From positions 15,056,321 to 15,120,320 of the forward strand of contig CM064571.1 of assembly GCA_032716605.1 (NCBI GenBank): a stretch of 64,000 nucleotides of DNA, read 5' to 3'. Positions 10,715-20,597 of the stretch are shown piece after piece. The position numbers and the translations under genes were made by a program. The stretch is from Paralithodes platypus. Taxonomy: Eukaryota > Arthropoda > Malacostraca > Decapoda > Lithodidae. Every line of letters starts with the position of its first letter. Within the stretch, counting starts at the first letter, position 1. The notes under the pieces were generated by a model. That model saw only the letters and a list, made by a program, of their open reading frames with translations. It searched no databases and was not told the DNA's origin.

Positions 10715-10930
10715 CAAGTTTTAAGTTCCACGTACCATTGAAAGCAAGATCGATAATTGCCACATCACACTACCATAAAGCAGCACACTTTTCATTCATG
10801 CAGCATATAACCTCCTGCTAGTGCACAAGGAAATATCCTTTATCATCACAATATTGGTAACAACTCTCTGAACATATTTTACCCACTTCTAACTCTTCCA
10901 ATAGCACTAGATGCTCCATCTTCCCCACAT
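10715..10930 (-). pseudogene. Very decayed RTE-like LINE C-terminal fragment
   Basis: On the minus strand the segment between 10890 and 10745 reads approximately MFRELLPIL, then several stops, then KDISL, RRLYAA and SVLLYGS. This matches the FRELLPIL...RMPLPLKGKVYASCVRSAMTYAS block of family A. Stops make it non-functional. It is interrupted at 10946 by a PIF-like MITE. Confidence 0.4.
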
Positions 10931-10945
10931 TGTTCATGTCCCTTA

Positions 10946-11497
10946 AGCTCGGTTCACACATGCACAAATTAACGTCCCGTCCGGTCACGACCAAAAAAAT
11001 AGGCAGGACGGCATCAATCTGGAGGCCCTATGGCCCGTCCGTCCCCGTCCCCTTTTGCTCGGTTCACACATGCACGAATTAACGTCCCGTCCGTCCCTGA
11101 CCCCTTAATTCGCCTGCAAACGAGCAAGGACGCCGGCAAAATCGCCTATGGTCGGTACACGGACATGCGGTGTCGCCAGCTCACGTGACACGACGATGAC
11201 ACATCGCCGACTCTCCTTCCAACGGTTTTTTGCCGCCGTTCTCATCCTGTTCGTCGTCGACTGCTCCCATGTGTGTCCCGGCCTGACACGTTTTGTGGCA
11301 GTTGCCCCGACCCATGCCGACCATTTTATGCATGCATAAAATAATCGCCGCCTCCCGCCCCCCCTCCCGTGTGCTGGCGACACCGCATGTCCCTGTTCCG
11401 ACCATAGGCGATTTTGCCGGCGTCCTTGCCCGTTTACAGGCGAATTAAGAGGCCGGGGCCGGACGGGACGTTAATTTGTGTATGTGTGAACCGAGCT
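10946..11497. mobile_element. PIF/Harbinger-like palindromic MITE (552 bp, TTA duplication)
   Basis: Terminal inverted repeats AGCTCGGTTCACACATGCAC (10946) and its near complement ending at 11497 are flanked by TTA (10943-10945 and 11498-11500), the usual PIF/Harbinger duplication. A second copy of the left end begins near 11056. The inner part is itself a foldback: CGCCGGCAAAATCGCCTATG near 11130 pairs with CATAGGCGATTTTGCCGGCG near 11405. No transposase. Confidence 0.7.
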
Positions 11498-11631
11498 TTA
11501 GCCCTTGGTAGCAGAATTCATCAACACACTCTAGACACATCCCTTATATTGACTCTTTTCCATCTTAGGTTCACTTTAGAGGTTCCCATGGCATGTCTTA
11601 CAGGTGTCATCGGCATCATCACCAAGTCTAC

Positions 11632-12297
11632 TTGAATTTTGGAAATGAGTCTTTGGAGCTGGTGAACAAGTTTTGTTACCTAGGAGATACCATCTCTGCC
11701 GGTGGTGGGGCCGAGGCTGCCACTGTTGCTAGAATTAGGTGTGGCTGGGGGAAGTTCAGAGAATTGATGCCAATCCTGACCATGAAAAGAATGCCTCTCC
11801 CCCTGAAGGGAAAGGTGTATGCCTCATGTGTTAGAAGTGCAATGACGTATGCCTCAGAAACATGGACCGTTAAAGTAGAGGATGTCAACAGAATGGAGCG
11901 TAATGAGATGAGAATGGTGAGATGGATGTGTGGGGCCAGGCTACAGGATAGAATAACAAATGTTGAGCTGAGGAGACGTTTAGGTATAAAGAGTATTAGC
12001 GAGGTGATGCGTACAAGTAGACTGGGATGGTATGGACATGTGGAGAGAATGGATGAACAAAATTGGGTGACAAAATGCAGGTCTGTGATTGTGGAGGGAG
12101 CTGCACCAAGGGGTGGACCGAGGAAGACCTGGGATCGGACTATACGCGCCGATCTCAAATCCAAGAACTTGACAAGTGAAGCAGCCCTTAACAGGGTTGC
12201 CTGGAACGCCGCCATTAGGACGAGAGACTGAAACTGCACTTATGTGTGGAACACTCAGTCTTAAAATGTTATGTATGTATGTATGTAAATACAACAC
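11632..12297 (+). pseudogene. RTE-like LINE family A, 5'-truncated but open C-terminal copy (A4)
   Basis: Starting about 11632 (NFGNESLELVNKFCYLGDTI) the frame is open for about 196 codons to a natural stop at 12229-12231 (NRVAWNAAIRTRD-stop). A short 3' UTR and the ATGTATGTATGTATGTA tail at 12275-12290 follow. It keeps the SAMTYASETW, MRMVRWMCGARLQDR and LGWYGHVERMDEQNW blocks without a frameshift and is the best reference here for the family's C-terminus. It lacks RT and Cys cluster and is a dead-on-arrival insertion of recent origin. The last ORF codons upstream of 11632 are unrelated flank. Confidence 0.85.
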
Positions 12298-12660
12298 CCA
12301 TTCTCTGCAATCTACACAAACCCAGCCGTATGGTCCTAGTGTACTGTCTGATGGGGTAATGGGATTCGAAATGTAAGACCACTATGCCCAAGCTCCACAC
12401 ACACCACACAAATAGTTACTACCCACACCATTCTTGCATACAAATTAATGCAATGCATAGCCATATAATGACACCATTTTTATGAGCCATTCCTTCACTC
12501 ATACCTTCTGCAGTGCTCTCTTTACTATGAACTTTATTTTAAAGATTTCATTTATTCAAATTGGTGTAACCTTATGACTGTATATACTGTAGGTACAAAT
12601 TCCTCTAATATCCCAAAAACTGTTCTTGTAGTTACCAGTACCTCACTATAAAGATTGTAT
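12298..12660. other. Intronic sequence, nothing recognised
   Basis: 363 bp between LINE A4 and the SINE insertion, without a convincing ORF, repeat end or RNA gene. Confidence 0.5.
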
Positions 12661-12671
12661 TGTATCAGTAG

Positions 12672-13199
12672 TTGTTGTTGTTGTTGTTGTTGTTCCCCAA
12701 GCTGCCTGGCCGAACAGCCCCAAGGCCCCGAGCAAGGCCAAGGCCATAACTGAGCGCCCCCACAGAACCCTCTCTGCCTACCACAATAAAGCCTGGGTGA
12801 CCGAAGCCACTCCATGGCGGGGAGCTGAGGAGGGTGCGGAAACGCCCGGGAAACCAAAGTCCCACCCAGGGCCCTGTGCGCCTCAGCAATTATGAAGAGA
12901 AAGTTGAGGGGCAAAGGAAAAATGTGACGCTTTGGCTTCCAATCTTGGTAGATTGGGAGGTCAATCCACGGAAAAGACGCCGTCACTTGAGATCTAGGAA
13001 ATACATAAGTAAAAGGAATAGTCGGAGTAAGCTATGGGTATGGCAGAGATCGCTCAGTTCTCACTCTGATAGACCAGCCCATCACCATATGACTAGAACC
13101 CAATCCTCTCAGCATCAGCTAGGAAAGGCCCTAGAAAGCCGCCTTTGGCGGGGGGATAGCTCCCCTATTTCAACCCCTTTCGGGGTTGGGCACCCGCCC
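12672..13199 (-). mobile_element. Full-length SINE-like retroposon, copy 1 (tail shared with LINE H)
   Basis: An 11-bp duplication TGTATCAGTAG flanks it (12661-12671 and 13200-13210). Read on the minus strand it begins GGGCGGGTGCCCAACCCCGA and ends GGCAGCTTGGGGAACAACAA with a (CAA)n tail. Near-identical full-length copies lie at 59699-60224, with shorter ones at 31324-31573, 47463-47643 and 62495-62954. The last ~65 bp is nearly the same as the 3' end of LINE H at about 53630-53694. No pol III boxes or tRNA shape were recognised at its 5' end, so it may instead be a deletion derivative of LINE H or a relative. Open frames with poly-Gln or poly-Asn ends through the (CAA)n are not considered genes. 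Confidence 0.85.
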
Positions 13200-13210
13200 T
13201 GTATCAGTAG

Positions 13211-15695
13211 TAGTACATACATACAAGTTCAAAGACCGTTTTGTCCACCGAGAATGTGGTTACAGTCTCACGTCCCAAATGGCGGCATTCAGGGAAAACC
13301 TGTCATGGGCTATCTTTGTTGTCAAGTTCTTTGTTTTGAGATCGGACCGGAATACCTGATCCCACGTCTTTCAAGGTCTACCCCTATGCGCAGCCCACCC
13401 CAGTTCTGATCTCTTAGCGTGTCCAAACCAACCAAGTTGGAGACTTTTATTCCTCATCAAAAGTACAATAAAAGATCTAATTCACCTAAATGGTTTGACC
13501 ATAATTGTGCTAGAGTAACTGAACAAAAAGCAATAGCCTACAATGCATACACAAGATCAAAAACACATGAAGCCTTTAATTACTTTAGAAACATCAGAAA
13601 TCATGCCAAAACTGTATTAAACCTAACTAAATCAAACTTTCTCCACAAGCAGGCAAATAAACTTCTAAATAATCCAAATGATAACAAAATATTTTGGTCT
13701 ACTCTTAACTCATTCAAATCCAACTTCACTACTGCTTCATCCATTCCACTATTAAAATCTCCGACTGGCAATCTTGTAAGTGACCCACGAGGTAAAGCTA
13801 ACCTTCTTGCGGATATTTTCTCCACCAACTCAACCTTAGATGAAATAAATCAAGATGTCCCTGTACTTAATTTTAATTCGCCTGAAATTCCCTCACTTAA
13901 GATCCACACCAAACATGTCAAAACTATTTTGCAGAATCTCTCAGTAGATAAGGCTCCTGGTCCAGATGAAATTCCTCCAATAGTACTTAAGAATTGCTCC
14001 TTGGTACTCGCTCCTGTATTGGCAAAAATTTCCGTCTGTGTACTCATACCTCATGCTTCCCAGTACCCTGGAAAGAAGCAAACATCCATCCAGTTCCTAA
14101 AAAAGGTGCCTCTTCAGATCCATCAAACTACAGACCAATAGCTATAACTTCCACTCTTGGTAAAGTCTTTGAAATTATATTAAATAATCACATAATTAAC
14201 CATCTTGAGAATAATAAATTAATCAGTGATAGGCAATATGGTTTTAGACGATGTCGATCAACTGCAGACATTCTTTGCCTTCTTACGCATCAAATCAACC
14301 AAGCTACAGACCAACATGGTGAAACACATACAATAGAACTGGATATATCAAAGGAATTTGATAGAGTCTGGCATCAATCCTTATTGTCGAAGATGTCACA
14401 CTACGGCCTTGCATCATTAGTTCCACTAATTTCTTCTTATCTTCATAACAGAAAAATACGTGTAATGGTAGATGGCCTTTATTCTCAATTTCACTCAATA
14501 AATGCTGGTGTTCCCCAGGGATCAGTTTTGGCCCCAACTCTGTTCCTCATTCATATCAATGATCTCATATCTACCACTCATAATCCAATACATTCCTACG
14601 CAGATGACTCAACACTCCACAGTTCCTTCACATTTACCAATTCTTTCACCCAACCCGATCTTATAAATTCAAAAATAAACACTGCAATTTCTCTGAACCA
14701 GGACCTTTCTAGAATTAATGAATGGGGACAAAAGAATCTAGTTTCCTTTAATGCACAGAAAACCAAGTATATTCAATTTTCTAACCGACAGAATCTCACT
14801 GACTCCCATATATTTTTTAATGATGTAAATATTCCCACTTCCCCTAGTATTGACATTCTCGGTGTAACATTAACTACTAACTTGAGCTGGACACATTATG
14901 TTAGAAGCATTGCTAAGAATGCCTCTAAAAAACTGGGACTCCTGTACAGAGTTCGAGAATTCTTCACTGACGAGCAGTTGGCCGTAATATATAAAGTCAT
15001 GTGCGTTCTCAGATGGATTACTGTTCACCTCTGTGGGGTGGAAGTGGAGTGGTTGCATTGAGGCAGTTGGACAAAATTCAAAATAAAGCTATTAGATTAA
15101 TCAATAACCCTGCAATCACACAGGACCTTCCTACATTATCCATACGAAGAAATGTTGCATCCCTTGCATTATTCTACAGATATTTTCACAGCAATTGTTC
15201 CGAGGAACTTGCTTCAATTGTGCCTCCTCTCCACATCTTTCCCCGTAGAACTAGGGCAGCTGAGAGCGCCCATGAATTTACACTTTCTCCTCCACAATGC
15301 AGAACTTCTGCTTATCAGAATTTATTTATCCCCAGAGCTACTACTCTTTGGAATTCACTTCCCTCGAATTGCTTTCCACAAACTTACAATCTACAAATGT
15401 TTAAATCCAGTTGTTACAAACATTTTATGAATGGAGGATGCCTTTAGGCACATGGACCTTTTTGTTTTATCTGTGTTTTTCCTTCCTCCGTTCATTGTCT
15501 CTTAAAAAAAAAAAAAAAAAAAAATTGGCTTATGTGCATCACTTCACTGATACTCCTAATGCCCAGATGCCACCATAATACCTCACTCGATACACCATCC
15601 CTGAGGTAACCCCACATATCCATCTCACCATTCTCTTCTCATTCCGTTCCATTCTATTGATATCCTCCGCTTTAACTAGCCACGTCTCCGTGTAG
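13211..15695 (-). pseudogene. RTE-like LINE family A' (copy A'1), split by LINE G
   Basis: 13211-13438 is the 3' end of an A-related subfamily. It has a TACATACATACA tail, the 3' region AAGACCGTTTTGTCCACCGA, and a sequence encoding the complement of the GGPRKTWD-like C-terminus. 15525-15695 continues it on the far side of LINE G (GCCCAGATGCCACC..., ...CCACATATCCATCTCACC), matching 62967-63060 of copy A'3. The join shows at least TTGG duplicated around LINE G. The frames are too decayed to translate cleanly. Confidence 0.65.
13439..15524 (+). mobile_element. Jockey-like LINE family G with poly(A) tail, 5'-truncated (copy G1)
   Basis: Encodes the post-endonuclease linker and most of a reverse transcriptase in three frames. 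13440-14020 holds KWFDHNCARVTEQKAIAYNA and LSVDKAPGPDEIPPIVLKNC. 14060-14990 holds PVPKKGASSDPSNYRPIAIT, LDISKEFDRVWHQSLLSKM (the usual KAFDRVW changed to KEFDRVW), NAGVPQGSVLAPTLFLIHIN and the catalytic YADDSTLHSS. 15005-15447 holds the C-terminal YCSPLWGG and PRATTLWNSLPSN motifs ending FMNGGCL-stop. Frameshifts lie near 14030 and 15000. A poly(A) tract at 15505-15524 closes the element. The endonuclease and ORF1 are absent. Closely related copies are at 41783-42134 and 59187-60758. Confidence 0.85.
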
Positions 15696-16347
15696 TAATA
15701 ATAATAGTAATACAGAACTGTTTAGATATATCAGATTCATAATGTGGAAAGATTTATATAGATCTTTCTTACCCAGAGAACCCTGACAGTACTGTATTAC
15801 AAATTTCAGAATCAGCATGCAAAAGTTGATATTTACAGAATCCTGCCTGCCCAAGTGGCTGCATTCTGTCTTCCATCTGTCCTCTAAACTGTAACTTGAC
15901 CATCATAGATGATTCATACTACAGCATTTTTAAGCCTTTCAGAACTATTATGCCTTTTTCTTGTTATGCTCAGTAACTTTACATTACATTTCATTAAAAT
16001 TTGAAAAGACATCTCCGTCAAAAGGTTTAATACTACCTCAAGTAATTCATATACAGTACTGTACAAGCCCGTTTCCTGTCAATTACTAGATGACTTTGTA
16101 ACAATAGCTATAGTAATGTACACCCTATGTGGTGAATTGTGTTCGTTTATTTATAAATTATTATTTTGCTTAAACGTTGTTTCCACAGAGCGATTTTGAT
16201 TAGTTGTTTTGTCGTTTTACTGTGTTCGTCCAAGGTTTGGTTTGTTTATTTTGCAAGTTTTACATTATAATAAGTAACACCCCATTCTTTAACATTAATA
16301 TCAAATACAAACCCCAATGTACCTGAATAAACTATCATAACTTCCAG
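15696..16347. other. Intronic sequence upstream of exon 3
   Basis: AT-rich, no recognised element. The last bases TATCATAACTTCCAG form the acceptor used by the exon at 16348. Confidence 0.5.
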
Positions 16348-16546
16348 ATTTAGCGTGCGAGAGAAGATGCTGGCTCTGGGATTTTACCTGCAGAGCCCGG
16401 GCCTTTACAAGTGGCTGAGGTCTGTCTTCCACCTGCCTTCTAAACTGATCCTGGACCGCTGGCTGGAAGGGCTGGCCAAGAATGACCCTCAGGCTACCAA
16501 GAGGCTCATGTACCGCATATACACCAGATACGTCTTCAAGTCTTAG
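16348..16546 (+). CDS. Exon of THAP9/P-element-transposase-like host gene: second half of HTH region
   Basis: After acceptor AACTTCCAG the frame reads (R)FSVREKMLALGFYLQSPG, then YKWLRSVFHLPSKLILDRWL and further to VFKS-stop at 16544-16546. The pattern 'L.L..YL.SP..Y.wLR..F.LPS...L.RWL' resembles the conserved 'faltLhfySpkAYeyvR..f.LP...tLr.W' block before the RNase-H-like core of P-element transposases and THAP9. The first base completes the AG left by the exon ending at 4928. No donor is seen before the stop, and a foldback MITE starts ~20 bp after it. Either the protein ends here as a truncated derivative, or the true downstream splice is hidden or destroyed. No frame damage is seen within the exon. 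Confidence 0.65.
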
Positions 16547-16567
16547 GGAGCCCACCTCGCTTATATT

Positions 16568-16902
16568 ATCTGTCTCTCCCTCTCTCTTTGGCTTTTATCC
16601 ATTCGGCCCCATTCAGCCTACTGTTTTAAGACGTTTACCCCCATCTAGGTGTCAATATTTTCCTGGCAAGCGGTATCAAGCCAGCATATGTATTTTATTG
16701 TTTTGACAGCAAGCTAAATTTGTACATTTTTTTATAGAAAAATTTCTCCGGCAAAGCCGGATTTCTCCATACAGTACAATGCTGGCGAGCGATCGACACC
16801 TGGATGGGGATAAACATCTTAAAACAATTGGCTGAATGGGACCGGCTGAATGGGACCAAATGGATATAAGCCAGGGAAAGAGAGAAAAGGAGAGAAAGAT
16901 AA
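16568..16902. mobile_element. Foldback MITE just downstream of exon 3
   Basis: The left arm (TCTCTCTTTGGCTTTTATCC, then ATTCGGCCCCATTCAGCC) pairs with the right arm (GGCTGAATGGGACCAAATGG, then ATATAAGCCAGGGAAAGAGA) across about 110 bp of arm on each side. The centre contains CCGGCAAAGCCGG. No coding content or clear target duplication. Confidence 0.6.
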
Positions 16903-17579
16903 AAAAAGCCGGTGACCCCCCTTAAGAGTCATGTGATTTTTATCCTTTCCCATAAAGCATCTCGTTACTGTAGCAACAAAATAAATTCCCAAATCATGTT
17001 TGGAAATTCTTGATTTGCACTGGTTGAGTACTCTGGTGTGTAACTGACTTAACAAAAATAGCACTCACTAGGGGAGGAGTTTCCTTTCTTGCTGCTGCCA
17101 CTCTCATACAGCTTAGGAAAGGATCAATAATCAATGTTCTTTAGAGCTTTCTCAGTGTATACCTCCTTCCTTACGGAGAGTATGGAGCACCCGCCTTTCA
17201 ACACATTCCCACCCCTAATCTGTCCAACTCTCTAACTCAAGAGTGAACCAAATATGAATTTATCCAGGTTCAGGAGTAATTTATAGCGAGACCTTCCCTT
17301 CTGGTTAAGTGCCCCGTTAATTACCCCTTCTATTCTTCTAAACGTTAGTTTATCATTGAGCAGTTGGGGGTATGTACATTCTTAGATTAATATGCAGTAT
17401 TCAAGAATGCATAATATATCGTAGGCTTGTGCCTAAACCTTTAACTGTCTTGATAGCCTAGTGCTTAGTGTGCGGAACTTTAAACTAACTAGGAGTGTGA
17501 ACGTGAAGGGTTGCAGCAAGGACGTTGTGAGTGAACGGTGTATAAATATTGATAGTGGTATGATTTGATACAGAAAACT
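16903..17579. other. Sequence without recognised gene
   Basis: No repeat boundary, RNA gene or convincing ORF seen. It may hold 3' UTR or intron of the P-transposase-like host gene. Confidence 0.45.
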
Positions 17580-17865
17580 AAATTGAGAGGCATGGAAGGC
17601 GCATTATGAAAGAAAGCTAAATGTGGAGTTTGAATGGAACAGAGAACAGCTCAACACTGCACTCCCAGTACAGGGCCTCCTGCCTCTAATTGGGTGTGAT
17701 GCTATGAATAGTGCTCTAGATAAAATGAAGACCGGAAAAGCCGCTGCAAGCTCCGGCATAGCCACTGAGATGTTAAAGGCAGCTGGAGATTTAGATGTAA
17801 GATTGGTCATGGATCTGAATAATGCTATCATAAAGGGGGATTTTTTTTTGATATGTGACAGGAAA
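17580..17865 (+). pseudogene. RTE-like LINE fragment, region upstream of RT fingers
   Basis: One open frame encodes AWKAHYERKLNVEFEWNREQ followed by ALDKMKTGKAAASSGIATEM and LKAAGDLDVRLVMDLNNAII. It matches the pre-RT 'M..GKA.G.SGI..EML' block of A-type RTE-like elements. It stops in GGGGGATTTTTTTTTGATAT at 17837. It is a fragment cut at both ends and may be the only piece here of the A or A' upstream region. Confidence 0.6.
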
Positions 17866-17871
17866 GTGTGA

Positions 17872-18272
17872 TGGTAAATACCAAATTCCTCGTCTGCTCT
17901 TCTCTTACTTTCCTTCACTACTCTCTTCACCACTCTTTTCCTCCAAGTATCAGTACCTCGCTCTTTTCTGTCTCTCCGAATCTTCATTCCCTCTACTACC
18001 CAACCACTCTTTATACGCTTTCTTCTTGTCTTCAACAGCTATTTTTACCTCTTCAGTCCACCACGCTGTACCCTTCACTCCCCCCCCCCCCCTCTTCTCT
18101 TTACTCCACACACCTCCTCACATGTTGCACATATCTCTTCCTTAAACAATTTGTTCACCTCCACTTCCTCCAGGTCAAACCTACCTAGTCATCTCTCTAC
18201 TGATCTCCTCCTCCTGCAACCTCTCCACCCTCTTCGCCACTCCACCTTCTTCTCGCCTCCCTCCAGCTCTCC
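17872..18272 (-). pseudogene. RTE-like LINE family B, 3' half of copy B3 (before the CR1 insertion)
   Basis: On the minus strand KRVVKRVVKESKRRADEEFG and the preceding Glu/Arg-rich linker match the linker of copy B1 at 42160-42360. The block ends at AGCTCTCC where the CR1 begins, and the missing upstream piece resumes at 23635-23797. The uninterrupted equivalent in B1 (AAGTGGGTGAGGAGAGCTAG, about 41598) serves as the empty site. Confidence 0.75.
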
Positions 18273-18289
18273 TCTCCTTTTGTTTACGG

Positions 18290-18797
18290 TTATTTTTGTT
18301 TTCGGTTAGTCTAGGCTATCACCGCTGGTGGCCTATTTCTGCGTACCGGTATTTCATAATTTTTGTTTTCAGTTATTTTTGTTTTCGGTTAGTCTAGGCT
18401 ATCATCCCTGGTGGCCTATTTCTGCGTACTTCAATTTTTAAATTTTCAGTTAGGCTATCACCGCTGGTGGCCTATTTCTGCTTACCGGTATTTCATAATT
18501 TTTGTTTCCGGTTAGGATAGGCTATAACCCCTGGTGGCCTATTTCTGTTTAAATAAACATAAAATTGTTTTCGGTTCGGCTATCACTGCGTATTCAAATT
18601 TAATTTAGTTTTGTTTTAATTTTCGGTTAGGCTATCACCGCTGATAACCTATTTGTGTGTATTTCAACATTTTTGTTTTCGGTTAGGCCTATTTAAGTAA
18701 GTGAAGCGACCTGAAGGGAGTGAAGTGTTTTTAAAGTGAGTTTAGTGTTTATAAAGTGAGTTAAGTGTTTTTAAGTGAGTGAAGTGATCTGAAGAAA
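18290..18797 (+). promoter_or_regulatory. CR1 5' UTR made of degenerate tandem repeats
   Basis: Five or six repeats of a ~60-90 bp unit with the core GGCTATCACCGCTGGTGGCC and TATTTCTGCGTA occur between 18300 and 18660 (cores near 18314, 18395, 18451, 18522, 18587 and 18633). Short repeats of GTGAAGTGTTTTTAA type follow to 18790. Tandem 5' units in LINEs often act as internal promoter monomers; that role is inferred here. Confidence 0.6.
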
Positions 18798-18809
18798 GTG
18801 ATCGTCACC

Positions 18810-19925
18810 ATGCCTCGTGCCTGTACGAACTGCGCCGGTAGGTTTGGTGCTTCGATGTTTGCTCCTGTCGATCCACAAGTCTGCCGACTCTGCCAGCAAC
18901 GAGAGGATTTGACAGCAAAATTGGATGAAGCCCACAACAAGATCAACGCCCTCACCAGGAAGCTGGAATCACTCCAAGAGTTTGTAACACTCAACGTTGG
19001 AGTATCACTAACTCCAATTGTTTCAACTCCAGCATCCACCACCGCCCCAACGTCATCTGCCAACAATCCAACACCTGCAGTAGACACTGCAGCAGATGCT
19101 TCTGACGAACCTGAGCCGACATCAAACCAGGACAGCCGCCCTGTTCACCTTAGTCTCTCCCCCACTCCTCGTGCAAGAAGCCTGCTAGCACGAACAGTAC
19201 CAACCCCTCGCCCCCGTTCTAACCACTCCTCTCCCCGACCTGTACGTAGAGTCCCGCCACCACAGGTTTCCGGATTTACACCAGTGAGGAACGGTGCACG
19301 GCCAACGCAGAAAAGGTCTCATCTACCAGTCACAATGTCAAACAGATTTGAGATATTGGTAGAGATGGAAGACGAACCAGAGGAGACCAGGCTTGTTGGG
19401 GATTCCATCCTACGAGGACAGGTCGAAGAGTTCTGCGACAGAGTCCCAAATCAACGAAAAAGATTTTGCATCCCAGGAGCTGGACTGGACGACATTGTGG
19501 AAGCCTTCGAAGATACCACAAAGGATGCAAATGAAAATACTCTTTTTGTCATCCATGCTGGTTCAAATGACGTCATGCGCACCAGATCCGAAGAGTTGAT
19601 GGAGAAATATCGCAAGATGATCCAGCACTACAAAAACAAGTCAAGAAATATCATCATCTCAGGCATTCTCCCCAAGATCGACGCACCTGACAAATTCTAC
19701 GACAAGGCCTTCAGCACAAATAGCCGACTAAAATATTTGTGTCTGAGGGAAGAAGTTGAATTCATCAACCTCTGGGACAACTTCTACAACCAGCCTACTC
19801 TGTTCCGCAAGGATGGCACTCATCTAAACCCTGTGGGTTCAGCACGCATGGGTCGTCTCCTACACGAAGCAGTCCGCAGCCATGGATCAAAAAATGCCAT
19901 CCGAGAAGAAGCAGCAGTGACATAA
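18810..19925 (+). CDS. CR1 ORF1: coiled-coil and SGNH/GDSL-esterase protein
   Basis: The frame is intact. ATG at 18810 was chosen because it lies in GTCACCATGC; the open frame reaches back only to a GTG at 18798. The protein is ~371 aa. It has an N-terminal cysteine cluster (CTNCAGRFG...CRLCQQ), a short coiled coil (REDLTAKLDEAHNKINALTR), a Pro/Ser/Thr-rich linker, and a C-terminal SGNH hydrolase fold. The visible hallmarks are the block-I nucleophile GDSILR, the GSND asparagine motif (VIHAGSNDVM), and the C-terminal DGTHLNPVG with catalytic Asp and His. ORF1 esterases occur in CR1-clade LINEs and are thought to act on lipids or in RNP trafficking; RNA binding is assumed from the family. The open frame with all catalytic residues suggests a fairly recent insertion. 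ORF2 is damaged. Confidence 0.88.
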   Translation: MPRACTNCAGRFGASMFAPVDPQVCRLCQQREDLTAKLDEAHNKINALTRKLESLQEFVTLNVGVSLTPIVSTPASTTAPTSSANNPTPAVDTAADASDEPEPTSNQDSRPVHLSLSPTPRARSLLARTVPTPRPRSNHSSPRPVRRVPPPQVSGFTPVRNGARPTQKRSHLPVTMSNRFEILVEMEDEPEETRLVGDSILRGQVEEFCDRVPNQRKRFCIPGAGLDDIVEAFEDTTKDANENTLFVIHAGSNDVMRTRSEELMEKYRKMIQHYKNKSRNIIISGILPKIDAPDKFYDKAFSTNSRLKYLCLREEVEFINLWDNFYNQPTLFRKDGTHLNPVGSARMGRLLHEAVRSHGSKNAIREEAAVT

Positions 19926-20087
19926 ATCATCCAACGCCAAGAAAAAAACAGAGGCAACCGAGGACCACCAGCGATAAGGACCGAAGACAGCGAGGACCGA
20001 GGACAGCCATGAACATAAATGTAGATCCGACAAGAACCAAAAATATTATTAAAGAGCGTTCCGTGAGTTCTAAAATAACAAATTTAA

Positions 20088-20591
20088 CCCTTAATTAGCG
20101 GCTCACCACATAAGTCGAGTTAAATAAAGCTGGACTATGTGGCGGCGCTCGACATAGGTCGAGTGGCAATTTCAGCACGTAATGTTGCTGAGAGAGAGAG
20201 ACAGGTGGAGGTGAGGTGAGACAGGAGAGAGGTGGCAGGAGACTAGCGAGCGTATGACTGCTCCAGACCACCGCGGCGAACCTACTGACACGAATCTCAG
20301 CTCCCTCCTCCCTCTCTCACTCGCTACATACTGAATTATATGGGGAAAGTACCGAATTACATGCTTTTTGCACTCGCGTTGCACGGTTATTGCAAGAAAA
20401 CTAGCCATCATAAAAGGATCGTTATGGTGTCATTCGAAAGCTCTGTTTATGCCCTTTCAGGGATAGGTACTTGTTTTACGTTCTGGGTCTTATTTAGGCA
20501 TGAAAATGATCACGTAAACAGCCCTATTTTGGCTAAAAACACCCCGCTGGGCGGTACATATAAATAAACCGCATAGGCCGCTCGTAAGGTG
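20088..20591. mobile_element. piggyBac-like non-autonomous element between CR1 ORFs
   Basis: TTAA flanks both sides (20084-20087 and 20592-20595). The ends match as TTAACNCTTANNNGCGGC (left CCCTTAATTAGCGGC, right in complement CACCTTACGAGCGGC). Removing it joins the CR1 spacer directly to the start of ORF2 (AAAGGTGTTCTATGCAAACG). No transposase. Confidence 0.75.
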
Positions 20592-20597
20592 TTAAAG

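Noticed and set aside
12552..12986. 144-codon open frame on the minus strand, and equivalents at 31349, 47502 and 59691
   Set aside because: It recurs only with the SINE copies and ends in its CAA tail; frames differ between copies and no family motif is seen, so the SINE is probably non-coding.
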